Source of the DNA: Bacteroides sp. Marseille-P3684
Lineage (GTDB): Bacteria > Bacteroidota > Bacteroidia > Bacteroidales > Bacteroidaceae
Length of the DNA: 32,404 nucleotides
Direction: 5' to 3'
Assembly: GCF_900291465.1 (NCBI RefSeq)
Contig: NZ_LT985808.1
Coordinates: 3,617,079 to 3,649,482 of the forward strand
A model generated the notes under the pieces. It was given only the letters and a program-made list of their open reading frames with translations. It made no database searches and was not told the DNA's origin. The translations under genes were made by a program, and so were the position numbers. Shown here one piece after another: positions 25,513 to 32,404 of this stretch (positions within the stretch are counted from its first letter, which is position 1; each line of letters begins with the position of its first letter).

Positions 25513-26652
25513 TCAGCGAAAGAGAAGTTGGGCAAAGTGATACAGGCTTTCCCTCCATACGGGCCAAGTGTGACCGCCCGGTGTTTCAAAGTAGGTGTAC
25601 CTGATGCCTATCCCGTCAAAACGCTTCATCATAATCTGACAATTGTTGTATGCAATGTCTTCCTTACCGCCCATGGATATCCAGAATTGCTTCCATCCTA
25701 CATTGTACTCGTCCTTGTGGTCTTGCAGCATCCTGTAATACTTCTCGCTGTCCTCGCCTCCCCCGAAAGGAGTCCGGTTTGCCCACCATCCCGAGCTGAA
25801 TACACCCAGATAGGCAAAACAATCCAAGTGGGGAATGCCTACATTCAAGGTCTGGATGCCTCCCATGGAGAGTCCTGCCAGGGCACGGTTGTCACGGTCG
25901 GTCTTTACACGGAAGTTCTTCTCTACAAACGGAATGCAATCCTTGAGCAGCTCGCTTTCGAAATCAGACGTATTGCCATCCGTCATCACCACAATCATTG
26001 GTGTCGCCTTTCCCTGCGCTATGAGGTTGTCCATGATGATATCAGTACGTCCCTGATTCGCCCAACCGCGTTCGTCTTCCCCACCGCCATGTTGCAGGTA
26101 CAGCACGGGATAGGTTTGCTCCGAGGTGTCATATCCGGGCGGACAATAGACAAACATACGTCTCCAGGCATTGGACGTCTTTGAGAAATACCGCTTCATG
26201 CGAATGTCTCCGTGAGGGACGTCTGCCAGATAAAACCGTACATCTCCATCGGGATAAGGGATTTCCACCCCACTGGTCATCATGCTGCATCCATAAAACG
26301 ATTCACTGGCAGGGTCGGCAACGGCAACTCCGTCAATGAGGAGAAAGTAGTAGTGAAAGCCCGGTGTGAGCGAATCGGTGGTACATCTCCATTCGCCGTC
26401 GTCGTTGCGAACGAGGTCATATTTGCGCCCCAAATCAATCTGCACCTTTCGGGCATCCGGAGCCTTTATCCGAAACTCCATGCGGTTGCCGGGCAACAGT
26501 CGCGGCCACATCGCATTGCGTACATTGAGTTCGCCACGTTTACCGGGCAACACTAAACGGTCATCCACCCTGACCGACGAATGACCGGATTGTGCCTGCA
26601 ACACACCTGAACATGCTACGGCAAGTAACATCAAAGTGAGGATTCGTTTCAT
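25513..26652 (-). CDS. CE1-type esterase with N-terminal Ig/CBM48-like domain (feruloyl or acetyl esterase)
   Basis: 379 residues. Signal peptide ends near VLQAQ. Residues about 45-145 form an Ig-like/CBM48-like domain (NRMEFRIKAPDARKVQIDLG, PGFHYYFLLIDG). An alpha/beta-hydrolase of the esterase-D type follows: YPVLYLQHGGGEDERGW, nucleophile Ser262 in AGLSMGGIQ, Asp332 in GGKEDIAYN and His361 in PGGHTWPVWR. This architecture is known from Bacteroidetes ferulic acid esterases acting on xylan side chains. First gene of the operon, facing the hybrid regulator. The start is the ATG at 26652 giving MKRILTL; an in-frame ATG 33 bp earlier would spoil the signal peptide. Confidence 0.9.
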   Translation of the reverse strand: MKRILTLMLLAVACSGVLQAQSGHSSVRVDDRLVLPGKRGELNVRNAMWPRLLPGNRMEFRIKAPDARKVQIDLGRKYDLVRNDDGEWRCTTDSLTPGFHYYFLLIDGVAVADPASESFYGCSMMTSGVEIPYPDGDVRFYLADVPHGDIRMKRYFSKTSNAWRRMFVYCPPGYDTSEQTYPVLYLQHGGGEDERGWANQGRTDIIMDNLIAQGKATPMIVVMTDGNTSDFESELLKDCIPFVEKNFRVKTDRDNRALAGLSMGGIQTLNVGIPHLDCFAYLGVFSSGWWANRTPFGGGEDSEKYYRMLQDHKDEYNVGWKQFWISMGGKEDIAYNNCQIMMKRFDGIGIRYTYFETPGGHTWPVWRESLYHFAQLLFR

Positions 26653-26684
26653 AAAGCTATCTGTTTTTGAATTATTAACTTGCA

Positions 26685-26787
26685 CAAAGATACGGACCTC
26701 ACGGACTTTTTCCTTGTACTTTTGGACACATTCCTTACACTTTTAAATATTTAGTGTACGAAGGGACAAGTTATATTTATATCTTTG
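26685..26787. promoter_or_regulatory. divergent promoter region between esterase operon and hybrid regulator
   Basis: TATCTTTG at 26685-26692 (minus strand) and another at 26780-26787 (plus strand) both match TAnnTTTG. They face the esterase and the regulator respectively. Neither has a clear TTTG at the ideal distance, consistent with activator-dependent transcription. The regulator's own operator is probably between them in the AT-rich part around 26740-26770. Confidence 0.6.
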
Positions 26788-26837
26788 TACAGTTTAGAAT
26801 TGAACGAGCGAGCGTATGCGCTATTTAATTTAATCAT

Positions 26838-29800
26838 ATGAAAGAATGCTTCGTACTCCTACTGTCCCTATTCTTGTTTTTGCCCTGCCGTGCAGTGCAG
26901 GATTTCACATTCACCAATCTCAACGATATGTATGGCATCTCCATGCGGGAGATAACCGCTGTCGTCCGTGACCAAGACGGATTTATCTGGGCAGCTTCAC
27001 ATACAGGTATCTTGCGTGTTGCCGGAGACGACCACCGGCACTACGACCTTCCACTTGCCACGACCGACGTCATGCAAGTCAAACTGGCTTGCCGAGGAAG
27101 CCTATTGGTCGCCACCACACAGAACGGACAGGTATACCGCTATAACCGTATCCGGAATAAATTCGAGCAATGGTTTACCCTTTCTTCCGTGCTGGGAAAT
27201 GATAACTGGGTGACCAACGTCCTGATAGATGCCGAGCAGAAGGTGTGGATAAGCACCAACACCGGCATTTACCTGTGGACGGGAAAAGAAGTGCGCCTCG
27301 CAGGAACCGACAAGACAGGCTTTTCCAACATGATCTCATTGGATAACGGTCAGATACTGGCTTTTGTGGAATCGTCCGTCTATCGCGTCGACACAAAGAC
27401 ACGCACATTCACTCAACTAAACGGTCATCTTCCCCGGCTGATATCATCCACCCGGTACGATGCACGGAAACGTCGCGTCTGGATTGGTACTTACAACGCC
27501 GGGCTATGGCAGTATGAACTCACCGGACAAAGAACCCGACAAGTCAATGTTCCGCAACTCCCGAAGCTTGTTGTCAGAGACATACTCCTGACGGATACAG
27601 CTTCTGTCTGGGTGGGTATTGACGGCGGGGGTATCTGGATACTCGATGCTGGGACCGAGCGGGTCCGGCAAGTGATTAGCGACAATCCGGACAATCCGTC
27701 CTCCCTACACGGCAACAGCGTCTATTCCTTGCTGGAAGATGAACGCCACCGGATTTGGGTTGCTACCAACAGCGGAGGACTGCAATACACGGAAGCACCT
27801 GATACTGAAGTGGAACATCTGGTACATGGCATCAACAATCCGCAATCCTTACCTAATAACGAAGTCAACCACCTGGAGACTGACAGCCGGGGAAATCTCT
27901 GGATAGCAACCAGCGACGGCATCAGCCTGTATGATACCCATACCCGACAATGGAAACGACTGCATGGAGGAAGTCAGGAGATCTTTCTATCCCTGACATC
28001 GGACAAGAAAGGACACCTCTATGCCGGGACCTACGGCAAGGGAGTCTACGTTTTCGACGAAGCATCAGGGCGTGAATCGCACCATTACACAGAGCGGGAT
28101 GGAGACCTCTTCGGAGTCGGAGGCTTTGTATTCGCCACTTACCTGGACAGCGAGGGTGACGTCTGGTTTGGCGGTGTCAAAGGCAAGGTTTATTGCCGCC
28201 GTTCAACCGATGGGAGAATGCGTGCCTATGACTCGCAGCCGGTCTACTGCCTGAGCGAGCTGTCACCCGGACAGATTCTGCTGGGATGTGCTTACGGTCT
28301 GTTGCTGCTGGACAAGGAGACCGGAAGATTTGACATGCTCCTCTCCGGATGTACCATACACGACATTGCCGTGTCCGGACGTATGATATGGGTCTGCACT
28401 TCCGGCGACGGCGTGATTGGTTTGGACATGAACACAGCCGGACAGACACGCATCACGACACAGCAGGGCTTGCCCAGCAACTATACGAAAAGCATCTCTC
28501 TGGTAGGCGACGACCTGTGGATTGGGACTGACAAAGGCTTGTGCTGTTACCATTCTTCCGACAAGCGAATACGGATATTCGGCTCCCGGCAACAACTCGC
28601 AAACGCCGCCTTCAGCATCAACGCGACTTGTAATCTGCCTGACGGGAGACTGGCGTTCGGAAGCAATAACGGCATATTCATCTTCCACCCTGAAGTACTG
28701 GACAACAGCCGTGCTGCAGGACGAATCTATTTCTCAGACATACGGGTCTCCGGACGTTCCATCCGGGAAATGGAAGATTTTAGGCTGGCTGTACCCATCG
28801 ACAGCCTCTCCACCCTCCATTTGGGCTATCCGCAGACATCCTTTACCCTATCGGTCCTTCCACTGGGGAATCTCAGCAAATCCGCAGCTCTATCCTGGAA
28901 GTTAGTGGGGCAGGATGACGCTTGGAGCACCTATACGACCAACCGTTACATCAACTACACCAACTTGCCTGCCGGTCATTACACACTCAGCATCCGACTA
29001 TATGACGGCAGCCTGTTATCAGAACGTCAGCTTTCCATCATCGTAGACCCGCCCTTCTGGCAAACCGCTTGGTTCAGGTTAGCAGTAGCGGCAGTCGTCA
29101 TCGGCATCCTGGTGTTTGGTATACGTTATTATCTACAATTGTTACACCGTCGTTACTCCGATGAGAAGATACGTTTCTTTACACGAATGTCGCATGACAT
29201 CCGCACCTCATTGATGCTCATCAAGGCACCGATAGAAGAACTGCTCAAGGAGAAAAATCTCTCGACATGGGGAACCGAGTGCCTGAAAATGGCTTCGGAG
29301 CAGAGCTCCCGACTATCCGACACGGCGACTCAGCTGCTGGATTTTGAGAAGCTGGACCTGGGAGAAGAACAACCGTCATTTACGGACCTGGAACTCGTCG
29401 GTCTAATCAAGCGGCGGGTCGGCATCCATGCATCGTATGCCGCCGGGCAACAAATCAGTATTTCGGTCGACTGTATACCGGAAGCCTATTGGGTGCAAGC
29501 CGATACGCGAATGCTTGAAAGCGTACTGGATAATCTGCTGTCCAATGCCGTAAAATACTCCCCTTCCGGTGGAAGCATTGAAGTTTCTTTCATCGGAAAA
29601 GCCTCCGAATGGACCTTACGTGTCAAGGACCATGGCATGGGTATCAGCAAAACAGGGCAACACAAGCTGTTCCAGGAATTTTACAGGAGTGACAATGCGG
29701 TCAATTCCCGAATCATAGGGTCGGGAATTGGTCTGTTGATGACCCAGAAGTATCTGCGCATCCATGACGGGAAGATACATGTAACAAGTGAATTGGGTAT

Positions 29801-30668
29801 AGGGACGGCTTTTGACATAACCGTGCCCTTGCGCCCCGCATCTAAGGCTGCAGGACTCCTCATACCGGAGAAAGTCGAGCCTGCAGCAACTGAAGGTGCA
29901 GAAGCTCATGACATGACTGTCCTCATCGTGGAAGACAACCAGACCCTGTGTGAATTCATGCGAGGAGCCCTGCAAGCACAATTCCGCGTCGCCACAGCCT
30001 ATGACGGACAACAGGCTTGGGAAATGATGACAGACTTGCAACCTGACCTTGTGGTATCCGACATTGCCATGCCACGTATGGATGGTTTTGAACTGTGCCG
30101 CAATATCAAATCGACCTATGAGACTTCCCACATCCCCGTCATCCTGCTGACAGCTCTCTCCGACAAGACGAACCAACTCCATGGACTGGGACTGGGTGCG
30201 GACAACTACCTGGTAAAGCCGTTTGATATGGAACTATTGGTCAGCCGCATCACCTCCATCATCCGTAACCGACGTACCGTTCTTCAAAAGGCTATCGAAA
30301 CCAAACACGACGATGTACGCTCAATCGTGACCAACCGCATAAACGATGAATTTATCAAGAAAGCTGTAGAATGTGTACGTGCCAACATTGCCAACGAGAA
30401 ATTCAGCAAAGAAGATTTTGCTTCCGCTCTCGCCATGAGCCAGTCCTTGCTTTACAAGAAAATAAAGGCTTTGACCAACCTGTCAGTCGTGGAATTTATC
30501 CGTTCCATCCGGTTGAATTACGCGTTGGAGAAACTCCGTTCGGGGGAATACAATGTAACAGAAGTGAGTGAAATGTGCGGATTCAGCACATCCGCCTATT
30601 TCAGTAAGGTTTTCAAGGAATATTTTGGCAAGACGCCTACAGAGATGATACAAAATCCAGACTTATAA
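26838..30668 (+). CDS. hybrid two-component system regulator of polysaccharide use (HTCS)
   Basis: 1276 residues; sensor, kinase, receiver and DNA-binding regulator in one chain. Signal sequence, then two periplasmic beta-propellers (repeats such as VWISTNTGIYLW, RVWIGTYNAGLWQYE, NLWIATSDGISLYD), then a Y_Y_Y domain (about 650-735). A membrane segment at 746-768 follows. The HisKA domain has His786 in MSHDIRTSLMLI. The ATPase domain (about 890-1005) has LDNLLSNAVKYS, DHGMGI and GSGIGL. The receiver (1026-1140) has phospho-acceptor Asp1075 in VVSDIAMPRMDG and KPF. The AraC domain ends with SEMCGFSTSAYFSKVFKEYFGKTP. The H-box proline is replaced by Ser. It is divergent from the esterase-GH43 operon, its likely target. 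An inserted IS begins 46 bp after its stop. Confidence 0.96.
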   Translation: MKECFVLLLSLFLFLPCRAVQDFTFTNLNDMYGISMREITAVVRDQDGFIWAASHTGILRVAGDDHRHYDLPLATTDVMQVKLACRGSLLVATTQNGQVYRYNRIRNKFEQWFTLSSVLGNDNWVTNVLIDAEQKVWISTNTGIYLWTGKEVRLAGTDKTGFSNMISLDNGQILAFVESSVYRVDTKTRTFTQLNGHLPRLISSTRYDARKRRVWIGTYNAGLWQYELTGQRTRQVNVPQLPKLVVRDILLTDTASVWVGIDGGGIWILDAGTERVRQVISDNPDNPSSLHGNSVYSLLEDERHRIWVATNSGGLQYTEAPDTEVEHLVHGINNPQSLPNNEVNHLETDSRGNLWIATSDGISLYDTHTRQWKRLHGGSQEIFLSLTSDKKGHLYAGTYGKGVYVFDEASGRESHHYTERDGDLFGVGGFVFATYLDSEGDVWFGGVKGKVYCRRSTDGRMRAYDSQPVYCLSELSPGQILLGCAYGLLLLDKETGRFDMLLSGCTIHDIAVSGRMIWVCTSGDGVIGLDMNTAGQTRITTQQGLPSNYTKSISLVGDDLWIGTDKGLCCYHSSDKRIRIFGSRQQLANAAFSINATCNLPDGRLAFGSNNGIFIFHPEVLDNSRAAGRIYFSDIRVSGRSIREMEDFRLAVPIDSLSTLHLGYPQTSFTLSVLPLGNLSKSAALSWKLVGQDDAWSTYTTNRYINYTNLPAGHYTLSIRLYDGSLLSERQLSIIVDPPFWQTAWFRLAVAAVVIGILVFGIRYYLQLLHRRYSDEKIRFFTRMSHDIRTSLMLIKAPIEELLKEKNLSTWGTECLKMASEQSSRLSDTATQLLDFEKLDLGEEQPSFTDLELVGLIKRRVGIHASYAAGQQISISVDCIPEAYWVQADTRMLESVLDNLLSNAVKYSPSGGSIEVSFIGKASEWTLRVKDHGMGISKTGQHKLFQEFYRSDNAVNSRIIGSGIGLLMTQKYLRIHDGKIHVTSELGIGTAFDITVPLRPASKAAGLLIPEKVEPAATEGAEAHDMTVLIVEDNQTLCEFMRGALQAQFRVATAYDGQQAWEMMTDLQPDLVVSDIAMPRMDGFELCRNIKSTYETSHIPVILLTALSDKTNQLHGLGLGADNYLVKPFDMELLVSRITSIIRNRRTVLQKAIETKHDDVRSIVTNRINDEFIKKAVECVRANIANEKFSKEDFASALAMSQSLLYKKIKALTNLSVVEFIRSIRLNYALEKLRSGEYNVTEVSEMCGFSTSAYFSKVFKEYFGKTPTEMIQNPDL

Positions 30669-30673
30669 GACAA

Positions 30674-30703
30674 GGAGGGTGCGTCGTAATTGACACACCC
30701 TCC
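30674..30703 (+). terminator. terminator of the hybrid regulator gene
   Basis: GGAGGGTG (30674-30681) and CACCCTCC (30696-30703) pair; inner GTC/GAC pairs extend the stem. The start of the T-rich tail is followed at once by the left end of the insertion sequence at 30715. The stem shares the GAGGGTGC core with the terminator at 9259-9308. Confidence 0.75.
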
Positions 30704-30714
30704 AGACATTTGTG

Positions 30715-32403
30715 TTTCCTGACTTTGACAGCTTGATATTTCAACAATTGTAACATTTTTAAAATCAGCCATTCCAGAAAATCTTCATGGTGACGCGGGT
30801 GACGCAAACCTAAAATGAGTACCTTTATGGCATGTTTGTACGCAAGAAAAAGAACCGTAGCGGCACTGTGAGCGTGGTTATCGCAGACAAGAGCAGTGGC
30901 AAGTTCAAGGAGCTTAAGACAATTGGAGTATCGTCTGCCCCCGACGAGATTGTTCGCCTTGAGGTCAAAGCGCGTCAATGGATAGACGAATATTCCGGTC
31001 AGATGACACTTGACTTTGACGAGAGCGCTCAGGCGCTCCAAGAAGCGAGAAATACCATTGCGCGCATCGAGAGGACGCTCCAGAACACGCCACAAGTTAT
31101 CCTCGGCCACATATATGACAGAATTGGCTTTGGAGTAATCGGGGACAGCATTTTGCGCCATCTCGTCATCGCAAGGGTCTGTCATCCGCAGAGCAAGGTT
31201 GCCACAGCGTCGTATCTGAAGTCCTACTTCGACGAAGACGTTCGGTTACATAACATCTACCGCTATATGGACAAGCTGTATAATACGCAGCGCGAGAAGG
31301 TCCAGCGGATAAGCGTAGAGCACACGATGAGGATTCTCGGCGGACGGATTGGGGTCGTTTTCTACGATGTGACCACACTTTACTTCGAGTCCGCACCACA
31401 GCCGGACGATGTTCTTCGTCAGGCAGGCTTCTCAAAGGACGGCAAGATGGCAGAATCGCAGATAGTCCTCGGACTGCTGGTGAGCGAGGACGGCTACCCG
31501 ATGTCCTACTCTATCTTCAACGGCAGCCAGTACGAGGGGCGCACAATGATTCCCGTAATCGATGACTTTGTCCAGCGCTTCAAGCTGACAGACTTCATCG
31601 TTGTGGCCGACTCGGGCCTTATGAACACAAAGAATGTGGAGCTGCTGGAATCCGCCGGCTACCGGTATATTATCGGGGCGAGAATCCGAAACGAGTCTCC
31701 AAAGATTAAAGACTGGATTCTTGCAATTGACAGGACGGACGGGAACATTATTGAATGTTGCAAGAATGATTGCCAGAGGCTGGTTGTGAGCTATTCAGAT
31801 GCACGGGCAAAGAAAAACGCATGGAACCGCAACAAAGGCGTCGATAGACTCCGCAAGGCCTATGCGAAAGGTACTCTGACCAAGGACAACGTCAATAAGC
31901 GAGGCTACAACAAATTTCTCGATATCAGCAAGGACATAACCGTAAGTATCAATGAGGAAAAGATAGCAGAAGACAGTCTTTGGGATGGACTGAAGGGGTA
32001 TATAACGAATACGACCCTGTCCGGGAAAGAGGTCATATCACAATACCATGGCCTTTGGATGGTTGAGAGGGCTTTCCGTATTGGCAAAGGGACGCTCGAG
32101 ATGCGTCCAATGTTCCATTTTACGGAGAAACGTATCGAGGCCCATATCTGCATCTGCTTTGTAGCCTACAAGGTGTATAAGGAACTTGAACGGGTCATCA
32201 GAGAAGTCGGCATGAAGATGAGCGTTGACAAGGTTCTTGAAATCGCCAAGACAATAACGACGCTCAGAATAAGGCTGCCCAACGGCTCGGTATATACTGA
32301 GACTCTATTCACAACACCACAGCAGGAGACCATCAAACCATTGTTGGAGGCATTAGATCAAGACAAAAATAAAGCAGGGTGACGCATTGTCAAAGTCAGG
32401 AAA
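30715..32403 (+). mobile_element. IS1634-family insertion sequence, essentially complete
   Basis: TTTCCTGACTTTGACA at 30715-30730 is matched by its exact inverse TGTCAAAGTCAGGAAA at 32388-32403, giving 16-bp terminal inverted repeats and a length near 1.69 kb. A single transposase fills the inside. GTGACGC motifs occur just inside both ends (two on the left before the gene, one on the right). The window ends one base after the right repeat, so the target duplication cannot be checked. Confidence 0.88.
30832..32382 (+). CDS. IS1634-type DDE transposase
   Basis: 516 residues. The DDE triad is readable: Asp179 in VFYDVTTLYFES, Asp260 in IVVADSGLM and Glu412 in MVERAFRIGKGTLEMRPMFH. A long beta-rich insert lies between the second Asp and the Glu, typical of the IS4/IS1634 clade. 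The N-terminus (FVRKKKNRSGTVSVVI) is the usual family opening. C-terminal EKRIEAHICICFVAYKVYKEL is also typical. No frameshift or stop interrupts it, so it may be active. It is oriented with the hybrid regulator upstream. Confidence 0.93.
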   Translation: MFVRKKKNRSGTVSVVIADKSSGKFKELKTIGVSSAPDEIVRLEVKARQWIDEYSGQMTLDFDESAQALQEARNTIARIERTLQNTPQVILGHIYDRIGFGVIGDSILRHLVIARVCHPQSKVATASYLKSYFDEDVRLHNIYRYMDKLYNTQREKVQRISVEHTMRILGGRIGVVFYDVTTLYFESAPQPDDVLRQAGFSKDGKMAESQIVLGLLVSEDGYPMSYSIFNGSQYEGRTMIPVIDDFVQRFKLTDFIVVADSGLMNTKNVELLESAGYRYIIGARIRNESPKIKDWILAIDRTDGNIIECCKNDCQRLVVSYSDARAKKNAWNRNKGVDRLRKAYAKGTLTKDNVNKRGYNKFLDISKDITVSINEEKIAEDSLWDGLKGYITNTTLSGKEVISQYHGLWMVERAFRIGKGTLEMRPMFHFTEKRIEAHICICFVAYKVYKELERVIREVGMKMSVDKVLEIAKTITTLRIRLPNGSVYTETLFTTPQQETIKPLLEALDQDKNKAG

Positions 32404-32404
32404 A

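Overview
The window is chromosomal DNA of a member of the Bacteroidales, most likely Bacteroidaceae. The evidence is a Bacteroides-type 16S rRNA, SusC/SusD, a hybrid two-component system, FecR/TonB receptor signalling, DUF4249 lipoproteins, promoters of the TTTG-N19/20-TAnnTTTG type, and starts without strong Shine-Dalgarno sequences. Coding sequence looks GC-rich for this family. I cannot name the genus from reading alone.

Layout. 1-2445 (minus strand): front of a ribosomal RNA operon in the order promoter, 16S, tRNA-Ile, tRNA-Ala, start of 23S. 2446-4165: a long gene-free stretch with a BIME-like pair of inverted hairpins and copy 1 of a dispersed non-coding element that contains a 22-bp-period dyad array. 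4166-9223 (plus): a stand-alone susC/susD pair ending at a shared convergent terminator. 9327-14501 (minus): murF and, upstream of it, a three-gene MBOAT + SGNH + SGNH cassette that looks like a periplasmic O-acetylation machine. 14502-15434: a striking 11-unit, 22-bp-period palindrome array, then the decayed 3' end of an outer-membrane protein gene. 15435-17760 (minus): PncA-like nicotinamidase, cdaA (c-di-AMP synthase) and folP. 17893-22326 (minus): DUF4249 lipoprotein, TonB receptor with an STN domain and FecR anti-sigma factor, with no ECF sigma gene beside them. 22327-23223: copy 2 of the dispersed element, in inverted orientation relative to copy 1. 23224-26652 (minus): GH43 enzyme, small beta-sandwich-like secreted protein and CE1 esterase. 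26838-30668 (plus): the divergent hybrid two-component regulator. 30715-32403: an essentially complete IS1634-type insertion sequence that ends at the window edge.

How the genes fit together. The esterase, secreted protein, GH43 and hybrid regulator form a partial polysaccharide utilisation locus, probably for a feruloylated or acetylated arabinose-containing plant glycan. The susC/susD pair lies about 14 kb away and has no regulator or enzyme beside it. FecR, the TonB receptor and DUF4249 form a second surface uptake/signalling unit. MurF, the O-acetylation cassette, CdaA and FolP belong to envelope and core metabolism.

The least ordinary feature is a family of 22-bp units, each a 16-bp imperfect palindrome plus a 6-bp spacer. 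It occurs at three intergenic places. Arm sequences differ between units but stay complementary, and two of the arrays lie inside a roughly 440-bp element present as an inverted pair about 19 kb apart.
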